A stretch of DNA of 64,000 nt, taken from positions 1,302,001 to 1,366,000 of the forward strand of contig NZ_CP016756.1 of NCBI RefSeq assembly GCF_001700965.1. The letters run 5' to 3'. Position numbers and translations under genes: made by a program. Positions 35,100 to 44,277 of this stretch are shown one piece after another; within the stretch, counting starts at the first letter, position 1, and each line of letters opens with the position of its first letter. The DNA is from Stenotrophomonas nitritireducens. Its GTDB lineage: Bacteria; Pseudomonadota; Gammaproteobacteria; Xanthomonadales; Xanthomonadaceae. The notes below the pieces were generated by a model. The model did not search any database. It had not been told where the DNA came from and saw nothing but the letters and a program-made list of their open reading frames with translations.

Positions 35100-37847
35100 T
35101 TACTTGAAGTCACCGGCAACAAATACGCTCAGCTGCTCGGGCTTGAGATGCTTGCGGATGGCGGTATTGACCTGCTCCACCGTCAGCGCCTGATAGGCGG
35201 CATCACGCTGCGCTTCGAAGCGCATGTCACGACCATAATAAAGATGGTCGCTCAACAAGCCGGCGATGGCGCCATCAACCGCGCGTGACTGCTCGCGGGC
35301 TACCTTCTTCTCGGCTACCGCATCACGCAGTTCCTGCGCGGTGATGCCGTCGGCAACCAGCCGTGCAAGCTCCTCGCGCAGCGCCGCTTCCAGCTTGGGC
35401 ATGTTTTCCGGCGCGGCAATGGCCTGGATGCTGACACTGCCGTTGTCGTCGCGCCCTTCGCGGCTTTCGTCTGCGCTCAGGCCCGCACCGATGTTGTAGC
35501 TCAGGCCGTCCTTCTGGCGGATGCGTTCGGCGAGCCGTGCCTTGAGCGGATCGCCACCGAGAATGCCGATGCCGATGTTCAGTGCCGGGAAGTCGACATC
35601 GGCCAGGTTGATGGAGACATTCTGCCGCGCCAGCAACACCGCGTTGGGCTTGTCCGGGGTGGAAAAGCGCTCCTGCTTCGCAGCGACATCGTGGTAACGG
35701 GTGCTGATCGGCGCGTAAGCCCGCGGGGCCTTCCAGTCGGCGAACAAGGCCTGCAGCTCCGCCTTCAACGCCACCGGATCGAAATCACCCACCACCGCGA
35801 TCTCCCCCACCGACGTCCCGTAGAGCGCCTGGTGATAGGCACGGATATCCGCCGGTGTGATCGCCTTCAACCGTGCCAGCGACTCGTCGATCGACTCCAC
35901 GTGCAGCGGATGCCCCGCCGGCCACGGGTCGAAATACCGGCTCAGCGCCATCGACGCCAGCGTGCCCGGTTCCTTGCGTTGGAACTCCAGCCCGGTGATG
36001 GCCTGCAACCGCAGCTGTTCGAACTGATCGGCCGGGAACGTTGGATGACGCAGAACGTTGGCGGCCAGACGCAGCGCCTCAAGCAACGTCTCGCGCTTGC
36101 CGTTGAGGCGGATGGCGGCGCCCTGCGCACTGCCACTCACCTGCGCCTGGGTATTGAGCGCATCAAAACGCGCGGCGATCTGGCCGCGATCCATGCCTTG
36201 GCTGCCCATCATCAGCATCGGGCCCACCCAGCCACCGGCGTAGCTGCGCCCGGTAATGGACGCCTCATCGGCAAAGTGAAAGCTGGCGTCCAGGGTAACG
36301 GTCTGCCCACGGTTGCGCTTTGGCAGCAGCGATACGCGCAGGCCATCGCCAATGACGAAGCTCTCGGTACGCGCGGCAATATTGTCTAGGCTGGGGTCGA
36401 AGGCCTCGCCGGCGGCGACGGCAGCGCGGCCGCTGTACCCCTCCACCAGACCGGCCACCGCCGGCGCGGCGGGGATCACCGCGCGGTCCGGCGTTGCGGT
36501 CGGCACGAAGCGGCCGATGGTGCGGTTCTGCGGCTTCAGGTAGGCGGCCGCGACACGGTTGACGTCACTGGCGGTGACAGCGTCGATGGCATCGCGTTGC
36601 ACGAACAACAAGCGCCAATCGCCGGCCGCCTGGTATTCGGACAAGGCCATCGCCATCGCGTTGACGTCGCTGGCGCGCTTTTCGATGGCGTTGCCGATGC
36701 GTTGCTTGGCCGCGGCAACCTCGGCATCGCTCACCGGTGCGGCCACAATGGCTTCGGCCTGCTTCAGCAGCTCGGCTTCGGCCTTGCCTGGATCAGCGTC
36801 CTTGGGCAACGCCGCGACCAGGGTGAACAAGCCGGGATCGCGCAGGGTCTCACCGCTGGCACCGACAAACACCACCAGCTTGGGTTCCTGCAGCGCCTTG
36901 TACAGGCGCCCGTTCGGGTTGTCGCCGAGCACATTGCCCAGCACCGTCAGCGGCGCGCTGTCGGCCTGCGCAAGCGCGGGAACGTGATAGCTGGCGGCGA
37001 GCAGTGACAACTCGCTGCTGCGGCGCACGGTGACTTCGCGTTCGCCGTCCTGCACCGGCTCCACCGTATGGAAAGTGGGCATGACCCGCGCAGGCTTCTT
37101 CAAAGGCGCAAAGTGGGCAGCCACCCGCGCCAGCACCTGCGTGGTGTCGATGCGGCCGGCGATGATCAACATCGCGTTGTCGGGCTGGTACCAAGTGCGA
37201 TAGAACGCCTGCAGGTTGCCGATCGGCACGTTCTCCACGTCCGAGCGCGCGCCGATCGGCACGTTGGCGTAGTTGTGCCAGTCGAATGCCACCGAGCGCA
37301 TGCGCTTCATCAATACGCCGACCGGGTTGTTGTCGCCGGCTTCCATCTCGTTGCGCACCACCGTCATCTCGCTGTCCAGGTCGGCCTTGGCCACCCTGGA
37401 GTTGAGCATGCGGTCCGCCTCCAGCCCCAGCAGCCAGTCGAGGGTGGCATCGTTGGCCGGGAACGAGGCGAAGTAGTTGGTGCGGTCCAGCGAGGTGGTC
37501 GCATTCTTGTCGACCCCGCGATGCTGCATTTCACCGGGAATATCCGGGTGTTTGGGCGTGCCCTTGAACATCAGGTGTTCAAGCAGGTGCGTCATGCCGG
37601 TTTCGCCGTAGTTCTCGTGCAGCGATCCCACGCCATAGACCAGGTTGACGGTCACCGTCGGCTTGCTGGCATCGGCGAACAGCAGGACTCGCAGCCCATT
37701 GGCAAGCCGGTACTCACACACCCCTTCAACACAGGGGCCGGCCTGCACACTCTTTGGCAGCCTGGCCTCCACCTGCGCGGCGTGTGCCAGCGGCGCCAGC
37801 GAAAGCGAAAGCGCGACAGCCCAGGCGCACCATGTTGATTTCATCAT
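35100..37847 (-). CDS. Periplasmic M16 zinc metallopeptidase (two-domain)
   Basis: 915-residue pitrilysin/insulinase-family peptidase. The signal peptide MMKSTWCAWAVALSLSLAPLAHA indicates export. The inverted zinc motif HLLEH is at residues 87-91 (GMTHLLEHLMFKG) with the downstream Glu in NEMEAGDNN. A second, catalytically inactive M16 half follows (GLRVSLLPKRNRGQTV onward), as in PqqL-type proteins. The frame is open to 38021, but the signal peptide fixes the start near 37847 or 37844. It lies next to an orphan HlyD adaptor; a role in processing exported peptides is possible but unproven. Confidence 0.9.
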   Translation of the reverse strand: MMKSTWCAWAVALSLSLAPLAHAAQVEARLPKSVQAGPCVEGVCEYRLANGLRVLLFADASKPTVTVNLVYGVGSLHENYGETGMTHLLEHLMFKGTPKHPDIPGEMQHRGVDKNATTSLDRTNYFASFPANDATLDWLLGLEADRMLNSRVAKADLDSEMTVVRNEMEAGDNNPVGVLMKRMRSVAFDWHNYANVPIGARSDVENVPIGNLQAFYRTWYQPDNAMLIIAGRIDTTQVLARVAAHFAPLKKPARVMPTFHTVEPVQDGEREVTVRRSSELSLLAASYHVPALAQADSAPLTVLGNVLGDNPNGRLYKALQEPKLVVFVGASGETLRDPGLFTLVAALPKDADPGKAEAELLKQAEAIVAAPVSDAEVAAAKQRIGNAIEKRASDVNAMAMALSEYQAAGDWRLLFVQRDAIDAVTASDVNRVAAAYLKPQNRTIGRFVPTATPDRAVIPAAPAVAGLVEGYSGRAAVAAGEAFDPSLDNIAARTESFVIGDGLRVSLLPKRNRGQTVTLDASFHFADEASITGRSYAGGWVGPMLMMGSQGMDRGQIAARFDALNTQAQVSGSAQGAAIRLNGKRETLLEALRLAANVLRHPTFPADQFEQLRLQAITGLEFQRKEPGTLASMALSRYFDPWPAGHPLHVESIDESLARLKAITPADIRAYHQALYGTSVGEIAVVGDFDPVALKAELQALFADWKAPRAYAPISTRYHDVAAKQERFSTPDKPNAVLLARQNVSINLADVDFPALNIGIGILGGDPLKARLAERIRQKDGLSYNIGAGLSADESREGRDDNGSVSIQAIAAPENMPKLEAALREELARLVADGITAQELRDAVAEKKVAREQSRAVDGAIAGLLSDHLYYGRDMRFEAQRDAAYQALTVEQVNTAIRKHLKPEQLSVFVAGDFK

Positions 37848-38024
37848 CGGAATCCAGTCCTCAGTCATTGCGGTCAGCATGCGAATCCATGCGCCTACCG
37901 TTCCCTGTAATGCCCAGGCAGCCGGATAGCGCTGCCCATCATCGCAAAAAGCAAACCGCGCCGTGGCGGCCCGACAACCCGTTTCGTCTGCATGCATGCG
38001 CGTACAGTTCAGCCGCCGCAACCC

Positions 38025-39272
38025 TCAGCGCCCGCCCAGCCAGCCACCGAACGAATACATCGGCGCCAGCAGACGGTCGCTCAATGGTTCACGCTTACCG
38101 CTGATCTGCGCATCGAGCATCATTCCTGGCTTGAGCGGTTCCAACCTGCCGTGAGCAAGAATGGCTTGATCGCCCAGCTCCACGGTGACCCGGTAGAAAG
38201 CCTCCTTCACCGTGGGCAGCCCTGATATGAAACTGGCCTCTTCGCTGTCCACCGCAGTCCGGCTGATATGCGCGATGGTGCCGTGCTGCGTACCGAACTT
38301 CTGATGCGGGAATGCCTGGTAACGCAGCACCACGCGGTCGCCGGGCGCCATCGCCCCGATCGCTCGCCCCGGCACCATCAGCTCGGCCTCCAGCCGGCCA
38401 TCGCCGGGCAACAGACTGAGCAGTGGCTGCCCCAGATGCACTGACTGCCCGGGCTTGACCATCTGCGCAACCACGATGCCATCCACCGGTGCCTTCACCA
38501 GCAAGGCGGCGCTGATCTCGTTCTCCACCCGTTCCAGCCGCAGCTGCGCCAGGTGCTCGGCATAGGCGGCATCGTTTGCCTTGCGTCGCCCCGGCAGCTC
38601 GCCCATGGCCTGTTTGAGCTGGGCAACCAGGCGCTGCGTTGCCGCCTGTTGCCGACGCAGCGATTGCACCTGGGCCGTGTAGTCCAGCACCAGCGCCTCC
38701 TGTTGCTCGACAGCGGCAAGGCCGGCGGCGGATGCAGCTTCCGCCCGGCGCCGCCGGGCCAATACCGCACCGGCGACGCGCACCTGTTCGCGCTGCGTCT
38801 GGATCTGCAGATCAATCTGCCGCGCCTCGGCGCGTGCTGCCTGCAACTGCTCCCGCAAACCCGTAGTCTGCGCCGCCAGCTGCTCCTTGTAGGCATCACG
38901 CGCCAGCACGATGCTGTCCTCCTTCTGCTGCAGCCCATGTTCCAGTGCAAGGCTGGCGTCACCGATGTCCGGCGTTGCCCGCGCCGTGGCGATCAGCGCC
39001 AGGGTGTCGCCCTCCACCACACGCCTTCCATCGTCAACGTCCAGCCAGCGCACAACGCCGGTGACCGGCGCCAGCACCGTCGCCATTCCCTGCGCCGGCA
39101 CCAGCCGCCCTGCGATCGTGGCCGCTTCATTACCACCGCGAACAACGAATGCTGCCAGCACGATGACTGCTACAGAAAGTGTACCCAGCAAATATGCATA
39201 CAGATTCCCAGGCCGCCTGAATTCCATCCTTGACCACCAACGACGCTCCGCAACCTGCAGTTTTTCATTCAT
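38025..39272 (-). CDS. HlyD-family secretion adaptor without its ABC partner
   Basis: 415-residue membrane fusion protein of the type that works with peptidase-containing ABC exporters (CvaA/HlyD class). One N-terminal membrane helix (YAYLLGTLSVAVIVLAAFVV), split lipoyl domain (VLAPVTGVVRWLDVDDGRRV and KAPVDGIVVAQMVKPGQSV), a long coiled coil rich in Gln/Arg/Ala between them, and a C-terminal barrel (YRVTVELGDQAI). ATG at 39272 is chosen over GTG at 39287. No ABC transporter gene lies on either side, which is unusual. It could use a transporter encoded elsewhere or be a remnant. Confidence 0.85.
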   Translation of the reverse strand: MNEKLQVAERRWWSRMEFRRPGNLYAYLLGTLSVAVIVLAAFVVRGGNEAATIAGRLVPAQGMATVLAPVTGVVRWLDVDDGRRVVEGDTLALIATARATPDIGDASLALEHGLQQKEDSIVLARDAYKEQLAAQTTGLREQLQAARAEARQIDLQIQTQREQVRVAGAVLARRRRAEAASAAGLAAVEQQEALVLDYTAQVQSLRRQQAATQRLVAQLKQAMGELPGRRKANDAAYAEHLAQLRLERVENEISAALLVKAPVDGIVVAQMVKPGQSVHLGQPLLSLLPGDGRLEAELMVPGRAIGAMAPGDRVVLRYQAFPHQKFGTQHGTIAHISRTAVDSEEASFISGLPTVKEAFYRVTVELGDQAILAHGRLEPLKPGMMLDAQISGKREPLSDRLLAPMYSFGGWLGGR

Positions 39273-39575
39273 TGTGGTTTGCGCCACGCCTGCACCATCG
39301 TTTCAACGCTTAAGAAAAAAACTTATCAAGCTGTAAGTGCATTACCTGCCAGCAGCTCCCTGAAAATGCTTCCAGGGCCGCAGCCTAGCCGCAACAAACA
39401 GGCCAGGCAGCAGGTGCAAGTTACATTGGCAAAAGTCGTCAATATCAATGACGAGCACCGTTCCGATATTCCAAGTGCGTAATGAACATTGACAATAAGT
39501 CTTTGCCGACTGCGCAAGCTCGCAATGGCTTAGGCTTTTAGTCGGCTCTCATGGTCAACGCTCGAGGAGAAATTT

Positions 39576-39941
39576 ATGCATGACCATCTGGGAATCCGCA
39601 TCCGCAAAGCGCGGAGAAAGATGAGGATGACGCAGGCAGAGTTGGCAGGCCAACTGAAGGTAAGCCGCAGCGCGGTGGGAAACTGGGAAAGCCCGACCGG
39701 AATATCGCCCAGCACCATGCGCCTGATCACCATCGCACTGGTCACCGATGTGTCGTTCGAATGGCTGGCAACCGGGCGCGGCGAACTTGACGCCATTTCC
39801 GCGGCCGCGCCCAACGAGAATGCGGAGCTTGTGGATGACCCCTCCGAACGCAGGCTGCTGCTGGCCTACCGTTCCTGCCGCGCCGCCACACGCAAACTCG
39901 TGTTGCAGATAGTGGAGGCGCAGAAGATTCATCAGTTCTGA
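39576..39941 (+). CDS. XRE-family (Cro/CI-type) transcriptional regulator
   Basis: 121 residues. Helix-turn-helix at residues 5-60 (IRIRKARRKMRMTQAELAGQLKVSRSAVGNWES), then WLATGRGELDAI and a short helical C-terminus. A very good Shine-Dalgarno, GAGGAG, precedes ATG 39576. Divergent from the orphan HlyD gene across a 300-bp region that is more AT-rich than its surroundings, so it may regulate that gene. Phage-repressor-like fold, but no other phage genes are present. Confidence 0.85.
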   Translation: MHDHLGIRIRKARRKMRMTQAELAGQLKVSRSAVGNWESPTGISPSTMRLITIALVTDVSFEWLATGRGELDAISAAAPNENAELVDDPSERRLLLAYRSCRAATRKLVLQIVEAQKIHQF

Positions 39942-40021
39942 ACGGAGGCGGCGACCGGGGACTACATCGGCGCCGCTTGTGCACCATCCGCTTACAGCAC
40001 ACGGAAAATTGCAGCAAAACT

Positions 40022-40118
40022 GTGGGAGCGGCGTAAGCCGCGAAGCTGGCAGTGCTGGAACAGCGGCTGGAGGTACTGGCTGATCATCTACGTGTTTCGC
40101 GGCTTACGCCGCTTCCAC
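40022..40118. repeat. REP-type inverted repeat
   Basis: GTGGGAGCGGCGTAAGCCGC at 40022 and its reverse complement ending at 40118 (GTTTCGCGGCTTACGCCGCT) flank 47 bp. Same family as 29355-29594, but the interior differs, so only the arms are conserved. Confidence 0.85.
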
Positions 40119-40190
40119 AAACGGCGCACGCTGGCGCGTATTCGTCAGGCTTTTTCAACTCTGGCCACACCATCACCAGACCACAGATAA

Positions 40191-40213
40191 GACAAAGCCG
40201 GCACAAGGCCGGC
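40191..40213 (-). terminator. Probable terminator of maeB
   Basis: On the minus strand GCCGGC-CTTGT-GCCGGC is followed by TTTGTCTTAT, about 28 nt after the maeB stop codon. The stem is short (6 bp) but GC-only. Confidence 0.7.
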
Positions 40214-40240
40214 TCTGTTTTGACACATGCAGGTTGGCAA

Positions 40241-42532
40241 TCAACCGGCGCGGTCGATTTCCATCTGCTTGCGGATCTGTGCATCCACCGCGGCAATCGC
40301 GGTCATGTTCAGCACGCGGCGCGAGCTGGCGCTGCTGGTGAGGATATGCACCGGCTTGGTCATGCCCATCAGGATCGGGCCGATCGCCACACCATTGGTG
40401 AACACACGCACCAGGTTGTAGGCGATATTGGCCGCCTCCAGGTTGGGCAGCACGAACAGGTTGGCACGGCCCTTCAAGGTGCTGTTGGGCAGCAGCTTGT
40501 CGCGCAGTGCTTCATCCCATGCGGTGTCGCCCTGCATTTCGCCGTCCACGTTCAAGCGCGGGTTGCGCTTGAGCAGCGCCTCACGCACCTGGCGCATCTT
40601 CAGCGCATCCTTGGAATCGTGGCTGCCGAAGTTGGAATGCGACAGCAGCGCGATCTTCGGCTCGATGCCGAACAGCTTCATGCGGAAGGCCGCCTGCAGC
40701 GTGGATTCGACGATCTGCTCGACGCTGGGGTCTTCCTGCACGTGGGTGTCCACGAAGAAGAACACGCCCTGGTTGTTGATCACGCCGGTCATCGCCGAGG
40801 TCGAGCTGACCTTGGGTTCCAGCGGAATCACGCTGCGCACATAGCCAAGCTTCTTGTGGAAGCGACCTACCAGGCCCGACAGCATCGCATCGGCCTCGCC
40901 ACGGGCCACCATCACCGCCGCGATCAGGGTCGGCCGCGAACGCATCAGGTTCTTGGCGGCGGCCACGGTGACGCCCTTGCGGCCGGTCATCTCGTGGTAG
41001 TACTGCCAGTAATCGTTGAAGCGCGGATCGTCGTTGATGTTGGTGACTTCAAAATCAACGCCGGCACGCATGCGCAGCGCCAGGCGCTCGATGCGGGCTT
41101 CGATCACGTCCGGGCGGCCGATCAGGATCGGGAAGGCCACGCCTTCGTCGATCACGTTCTGCACTGCCTGCAGCACCACTTCTTCCTCACCCTCGGCGTA
41201 GACCACGCGCTGCTTGTCCGAACGCGCACGGTCATAGACCGGCTTCATGAACAGACTGGTGCGGTAGACGAACTGGGCCAGCTTGTCGCGGTAGGCGGCC
41301 ATGTCGGTGATCGGCCGGGTGGCAACGCCCGAATCCATCGCAGCCTGGGCCACGGCGGCGGACAGCTCCACCAGCAGGCGGCGGTCGAACGGGCGCGGAA
41401 TGACATAGTCGCGGCCGAAGCTGGGCACGTCACCGCCATAGGCGGCGCCCAGATCCGAGGCTTCCTTGCGGGCCAGCGCGGCAATCGCGCGCACGCAGGC
41501 GACCTTCATTTCTTCATTGATGGTGGTGGCGCCGACGTCCAGCGCACCACGGAACAGGTAGGGGAAGCACAGCGCGTTGTTGACCTGGTTCGGGTAATCC
41601 GAACGGCCGGTACCCATGATCAGGTCCGAACGCACCGCATTGGCGTCTTCCGGCAGGATTTCCGGGTAGGGGTTGGCCAGGGCGAAGATCACCGGATCAC
41701 GCGCCATGCTGGCGACCATGTCCTTGGTGAGGATGCCACCGGCCGACAGGCCCAGGAAGATATCGGCGCCGTCGACGATCTCGGCCAGGGTGCGCTTGTC
41801 GGTGTCGCGGGCGTAGCGCGCCTTTTCCGGGTCCAGATCGGTGCGGCCGCTGTGGATAACCCCGTCGCGGTCGTAGGCCAGGATGTTTTCCGGCTTCAAA
41901 CCCAACGAAACCAGCATATTGACGCAGGAAATACCCGCCGCGCCCATGCCGGTGGTGGCCAGCTTGACCTCTTCGATCTTCTTGCCGGTGATCACCATGG
42001 CGTTGAGCACGGCGGCGCCGACGATGATCGCGGTGCCGTGCTGGTCGTCATGGAACACCGGGATGTTCATGCGCTCGCGCAGCTTGCGCTCGACGATGAA
42101 GCACTCCGGTGCCTTGATGTCTTCCAGGTTGATGCCGCCGAAGGTCGGCTCCAGCGAGGCGATGATCTCGACCAGCTTGTCCGGGTCGTTCTCGTTGACT
42201 TCGATGTCGAAGACGTCGATGCCGGCGAACTTCTGGAACAGCACGCCCTTGCCTTCCATCACCGGCTTGCCGGCCAGCGGGCCGATGTTGCCAAGGCCCA
42301 GCACCGCGGTGCCGTTGGTGATGACGCCGACCAAGTTGCCGCGTGCCGTCATCTCGCTGGCCATGGCCGGGTCGGCCATGATCGCTTCGCAGGCATGTGC
42401 CACACCCGGCGAATACGCCAGCGACAGATCACGCTGGGTCAACATGGGCTTGGTTGCCACCACCTTGATTTTGCCTGGCGGCGACATCCGGTGATATTCG
42501 AGGGCTGCCTGCTTGAAATCTTCGTTGGACAT
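40241..42532 (-). CDS. maeB: NADP-dependent malic enzyme with phosphotransacetylase-like domain
   Basis: Oxidative decarboxylation of malate to pyruvate with NADPH formation. 763 residues, the length of E. coli MaeB (759). The N-terminal malic enzyme domain (about 1-425) has [12 protein letters not shown], the NAD(P)-fold stretch [17 protein letters not shown] and [13 protein letters not shown]. The C-terminal domain (about 430-760) is phosphotransacetylase-like and in this family usually binds acetyl-CoA for allosteric inhibition. The start at 42532 ([15 protein letters not shown]) matches the family. The C4-dicarboxylate transporter lies next to it on the same strand, so malate uptake and oxidation are neighbours. 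Confidence 0.96.
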   Translation of the reverse strand: MSNEDFKQAALEYHRMSPPGKIKVVATKPMLTQRDLSLAYSPGVAHACEAIMADPAMASEMTARGNLVGVITNGTAVLGLGNIGPLAGKPVMEGKGVLFQKFAGIDVFDIEVNENDPDKLVEIIASLEPTFGGINLEDIKAPECFIVERKLRERMNIPVFHDDQHGTAIIVGAAVLNAMVITGKKIEEVKLATTGMGAAGISCVNMLVSLGLKPENILAYDRDGVIHSGRTDLDPEKARYARDTDKRTLAEIVDGADIFLGLSAGGILTKDMVASMARDPVIFALANPYPEILPEDANAVRSDLIMGTGRSDYPNQVNNALCFPYLFRGALDVGATTINEEMKVACVRAIAALARKEASDLGAAYGGDVPSFGRDYVIPRPFDRRLLVELSAAVAQAAMDSGVATRPITDMAAYRDKLAQFVYRTSLFMKPVYDRARSDKQRVVYAEGEEEVVLQAVQNVIDEGVAFPILIGRPDVIEARIERLALRMRAGVDFEVTNINDDPRFNDYWQYYHEMTGRKGVTVAAAKNLMRSRPTLIAAVMVARGEADAMLSGLVGRFHKKLGYVRSVIPLEPKVSSTSAMTGVINNQGVFFFVDTHVQEDPSVEQIVESTLQAAFRMKLFGIEPKIALLSHSNFGSHDSKDALKMRQVREALLKRNPRLNVDGEMQGDTAWDEALRDKLLPNSTLKGRANLFVLPNLEAANIAYNLVRVFTNGVAIGPILMGMTKPVHILTSSASSRRVLNMTAIAAVDAQIRKQMEIDRAG

Positions 42533-42700
42533 CGAGTTGTGGGCACTAAAGGGCAAGAAGGACAGCAGATGATAACGCCGTTAAGGCAATCGGACCTGTC
42601 GCTATGCTGTCGCATGAATGCTGCAAGTGCACAATCCAGGTGTTCCGCGCCATGGCATGCGCAACAGTGTTGGCCATCCGCATGACAAGCGTGGGACGCC

Positions 42701-42740
42701 AAAAAAGACGCGGGGCCGCCCGTTCGTCAGCAGGCCCCGC
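42701..42740 (-). terminator. Intrinsic terminator of dctA
   Basis: On the minus strand GCGGGGCC (42733-42740) pairs with GGCCCCGC (42710-42717) around a 15-nt loop and is followed by GTCTTTTTT (T-run at 42701-42706). It lies 25 nt after the dctA stop. Confidence 0.88.
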
Positions 42741-42765
42741 GCAAAAACGCACACACAGGTAAAAC

Positions 42766-44097
42766 TCAGGCCTTGGCCGGCAGCGTCGGCGGCAGCTCCG
42801 ATGGCTCGGCGCCATCCAGCACCAGGCGCAGGCGCTGCCGATCCAGCGCGCCCTCCCAGCGCGAAACCACCACGGTCGCCACCGCATTGCCGATGAAATT
42901 GGTCAGCGAGCGGCATTCGCTCATGAAACGGTCCACGCCCAGGATCAAGGCCATGCCGGCGACCGGCACCTCCGGCACCACGGCCAGAGTGGCGGCCAGG
43001 GTAATGAAGCCGGCACCGGTGACCCCGGCCGCCCCCTTGGAGCTGAGCATGGCCACCAGCAGCAAAGCGATCTGGTGCCCGAAGCTCAACTCGGTATTGG
43101 TGGCCTGGGCGATGAACAATGCCGCCAGCGTCATGTAGATGTTGGTGCCGTCCAGGTTGAACGAATAGCCGGTCGGCACCACCAGCCCCACCACCGATTT
43201 GCTGCAGCCGGCCTTTTCCATCTTCTCCATCAGCGAAGGCAGCGCTGATTCGGACGAGGACGTGCCCAGCACCAGCAGCAGTTCGGCTTTCAGGTAACGG
43301 GCCAACTTGAACACCGAGAACCCGCACAGGCGCGCCACCGCGCCCAGGATCACCACCACGAACAGCAGCGAGGTCAGGTAGAACGAACCGACCAGCCAGG
43401 CCAGGTTGACCAGCGAAGAAATGCCATACTTGCCAATGGTGAAGGCAATGGCGCCAAACGCACCGATCGGCGCGGCGCGCATCAGCAGGTGCACCAGCTT
43501 GAATACCGGGGTGGTCAGCGCTTCGAGCAGGGCCAGCACCGGCCGGCCTTTCTCGCCCACCGAGGCCAGCGCGATGCCGAACAGCACCGCCACGAACAGC
43601 ACCTGCAGGATGTTGTCACCGACAAACGGGCTCAGCAGCGTCTTGGGAATGATGTCCAGCGCAAAGCCGACCAGGGTCAGCTCGTGCGAACGCTGCACAT
43701 AGCCCTGCACTGCAGTCTGGTCCAGATCGGCGGGATTGATGTTCATGCCGGCGCCGGGCTGCACCACGTGCGCCACCACCAGGCCCACCACCAGCGCCAG
43801 GGTGGAGAAGAACATGAAGTAGGCCATCGCCTTGGCGAATACGCGGCCCACGCTGCGCAGGTGGGTCATGCCGGCAATGCCGGTGACGATGGTCAGGAAG
43901 ATCACCGGCGCGATGATCATCTTCACCAGTTTGATGAAGGCATCGCCCAGCGGCTTGAGCTGCTCGGCGAACACCGGCTCGAAATGGCCCAGCAGCACGC
44001 CCAGCGCGATAGCCACCAGCACCTGCACGTAGAGCTGACGGTATAGCGGCAGCCTACGCCCGGCGGGGCTGGCGACAGTGGCAGAAGCGGCTTGCAT
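42766..44097 (-). CDS. dctA: Sodium/proton:dicarboxylate symporter (DctA family)
   Basis: Inner-membrane uptake of C4-dicarboxylates such as succinate, fumarate and malate. 443 residues. Family marks: the serine-rich stretch [44 protein letters not shown] and [15 protein letters not shown], followed by [17 protein letters not shown] at 44097 has GAGG upstream. Glutamate/aspartate carriers (GltP) share this fold; the [10 protein letters not shown] and SECRSLTNF variants together with the neighbouring maeB and sensor kinase favour DctA. Confidence 0.9.
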   Translation of the reverse strand: MQAASATVASPAGRRLPLYRQLYVQVLVAIALGVLLGHFEPVFAEQLKPLGDAFIKLVKMIIAPVIFLTIVTGIAGMTHLRSVGRVFAKAMAYFMFFSTLALVVGLVVAHVVQPGAGMNINPADLDQTAVQGYVQRSHELTLVGFALDIIPKTLLSPFVGDNILQVLFVAVLFGIALASVGEKGRPVLALLEALTTPVFKLVHLLMRAAPIGAFGAIAFTIGKYGISSLVNLAWLVGSFYLTSLLFVVVILGAVARLCGFSVFKLARYLKAELLLVLGTSSSESALPSLMEKMEKAGCSKSVVGLVVPTGYSFNLDGTNIYMTLAALFIAQATNTELSFGHQIALLLVAMLSSKGAAGVTGAGFITLAATLAVVPEVPVAGMALILGVDRFMSECRSLTNFIGNAVATVVVSRWEGALDRQRLRLVLDGAEPSELPPTLPAKA

Positions 44098-44277
44098 GGG
44101 GAAACCTCGATAATTCACTAGCTGGCGGTTTTGTACCCGCCCAGCGGCGCGCCGCCGATAACGCATTGGTGTTACTGGCTAGCCGGCCTCCACCGGATGC
44201 AGCCCGTATTGCGTTGCCGGCAAACAACCGGACAAGACCTATGGCAACGCGCGGCGTTCGTGCCGGACCATCGCTGC

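Noticed and set aside
39326..39517. Cys-rich small frame upstream of the HlyD gene as a bacteriocin precursor
   Set aside because: No ATG (TTG start only), no double-glycine leader and no Shine-Dalgarno; kept only as a note in the HlyD finding.
39482..39541. 19-codon frame before the XRE gene as a regulatory leader peptide
   Set aside because: No codon run, no terminator and no good ribosome site; the XRE gene has its own strong Shine-Dalgarno.
40052..42685. 877-codon plus-strand frame over maeB
   Set aside because: Opposes an unambiguous malic enzyme and starts inside a REP element.
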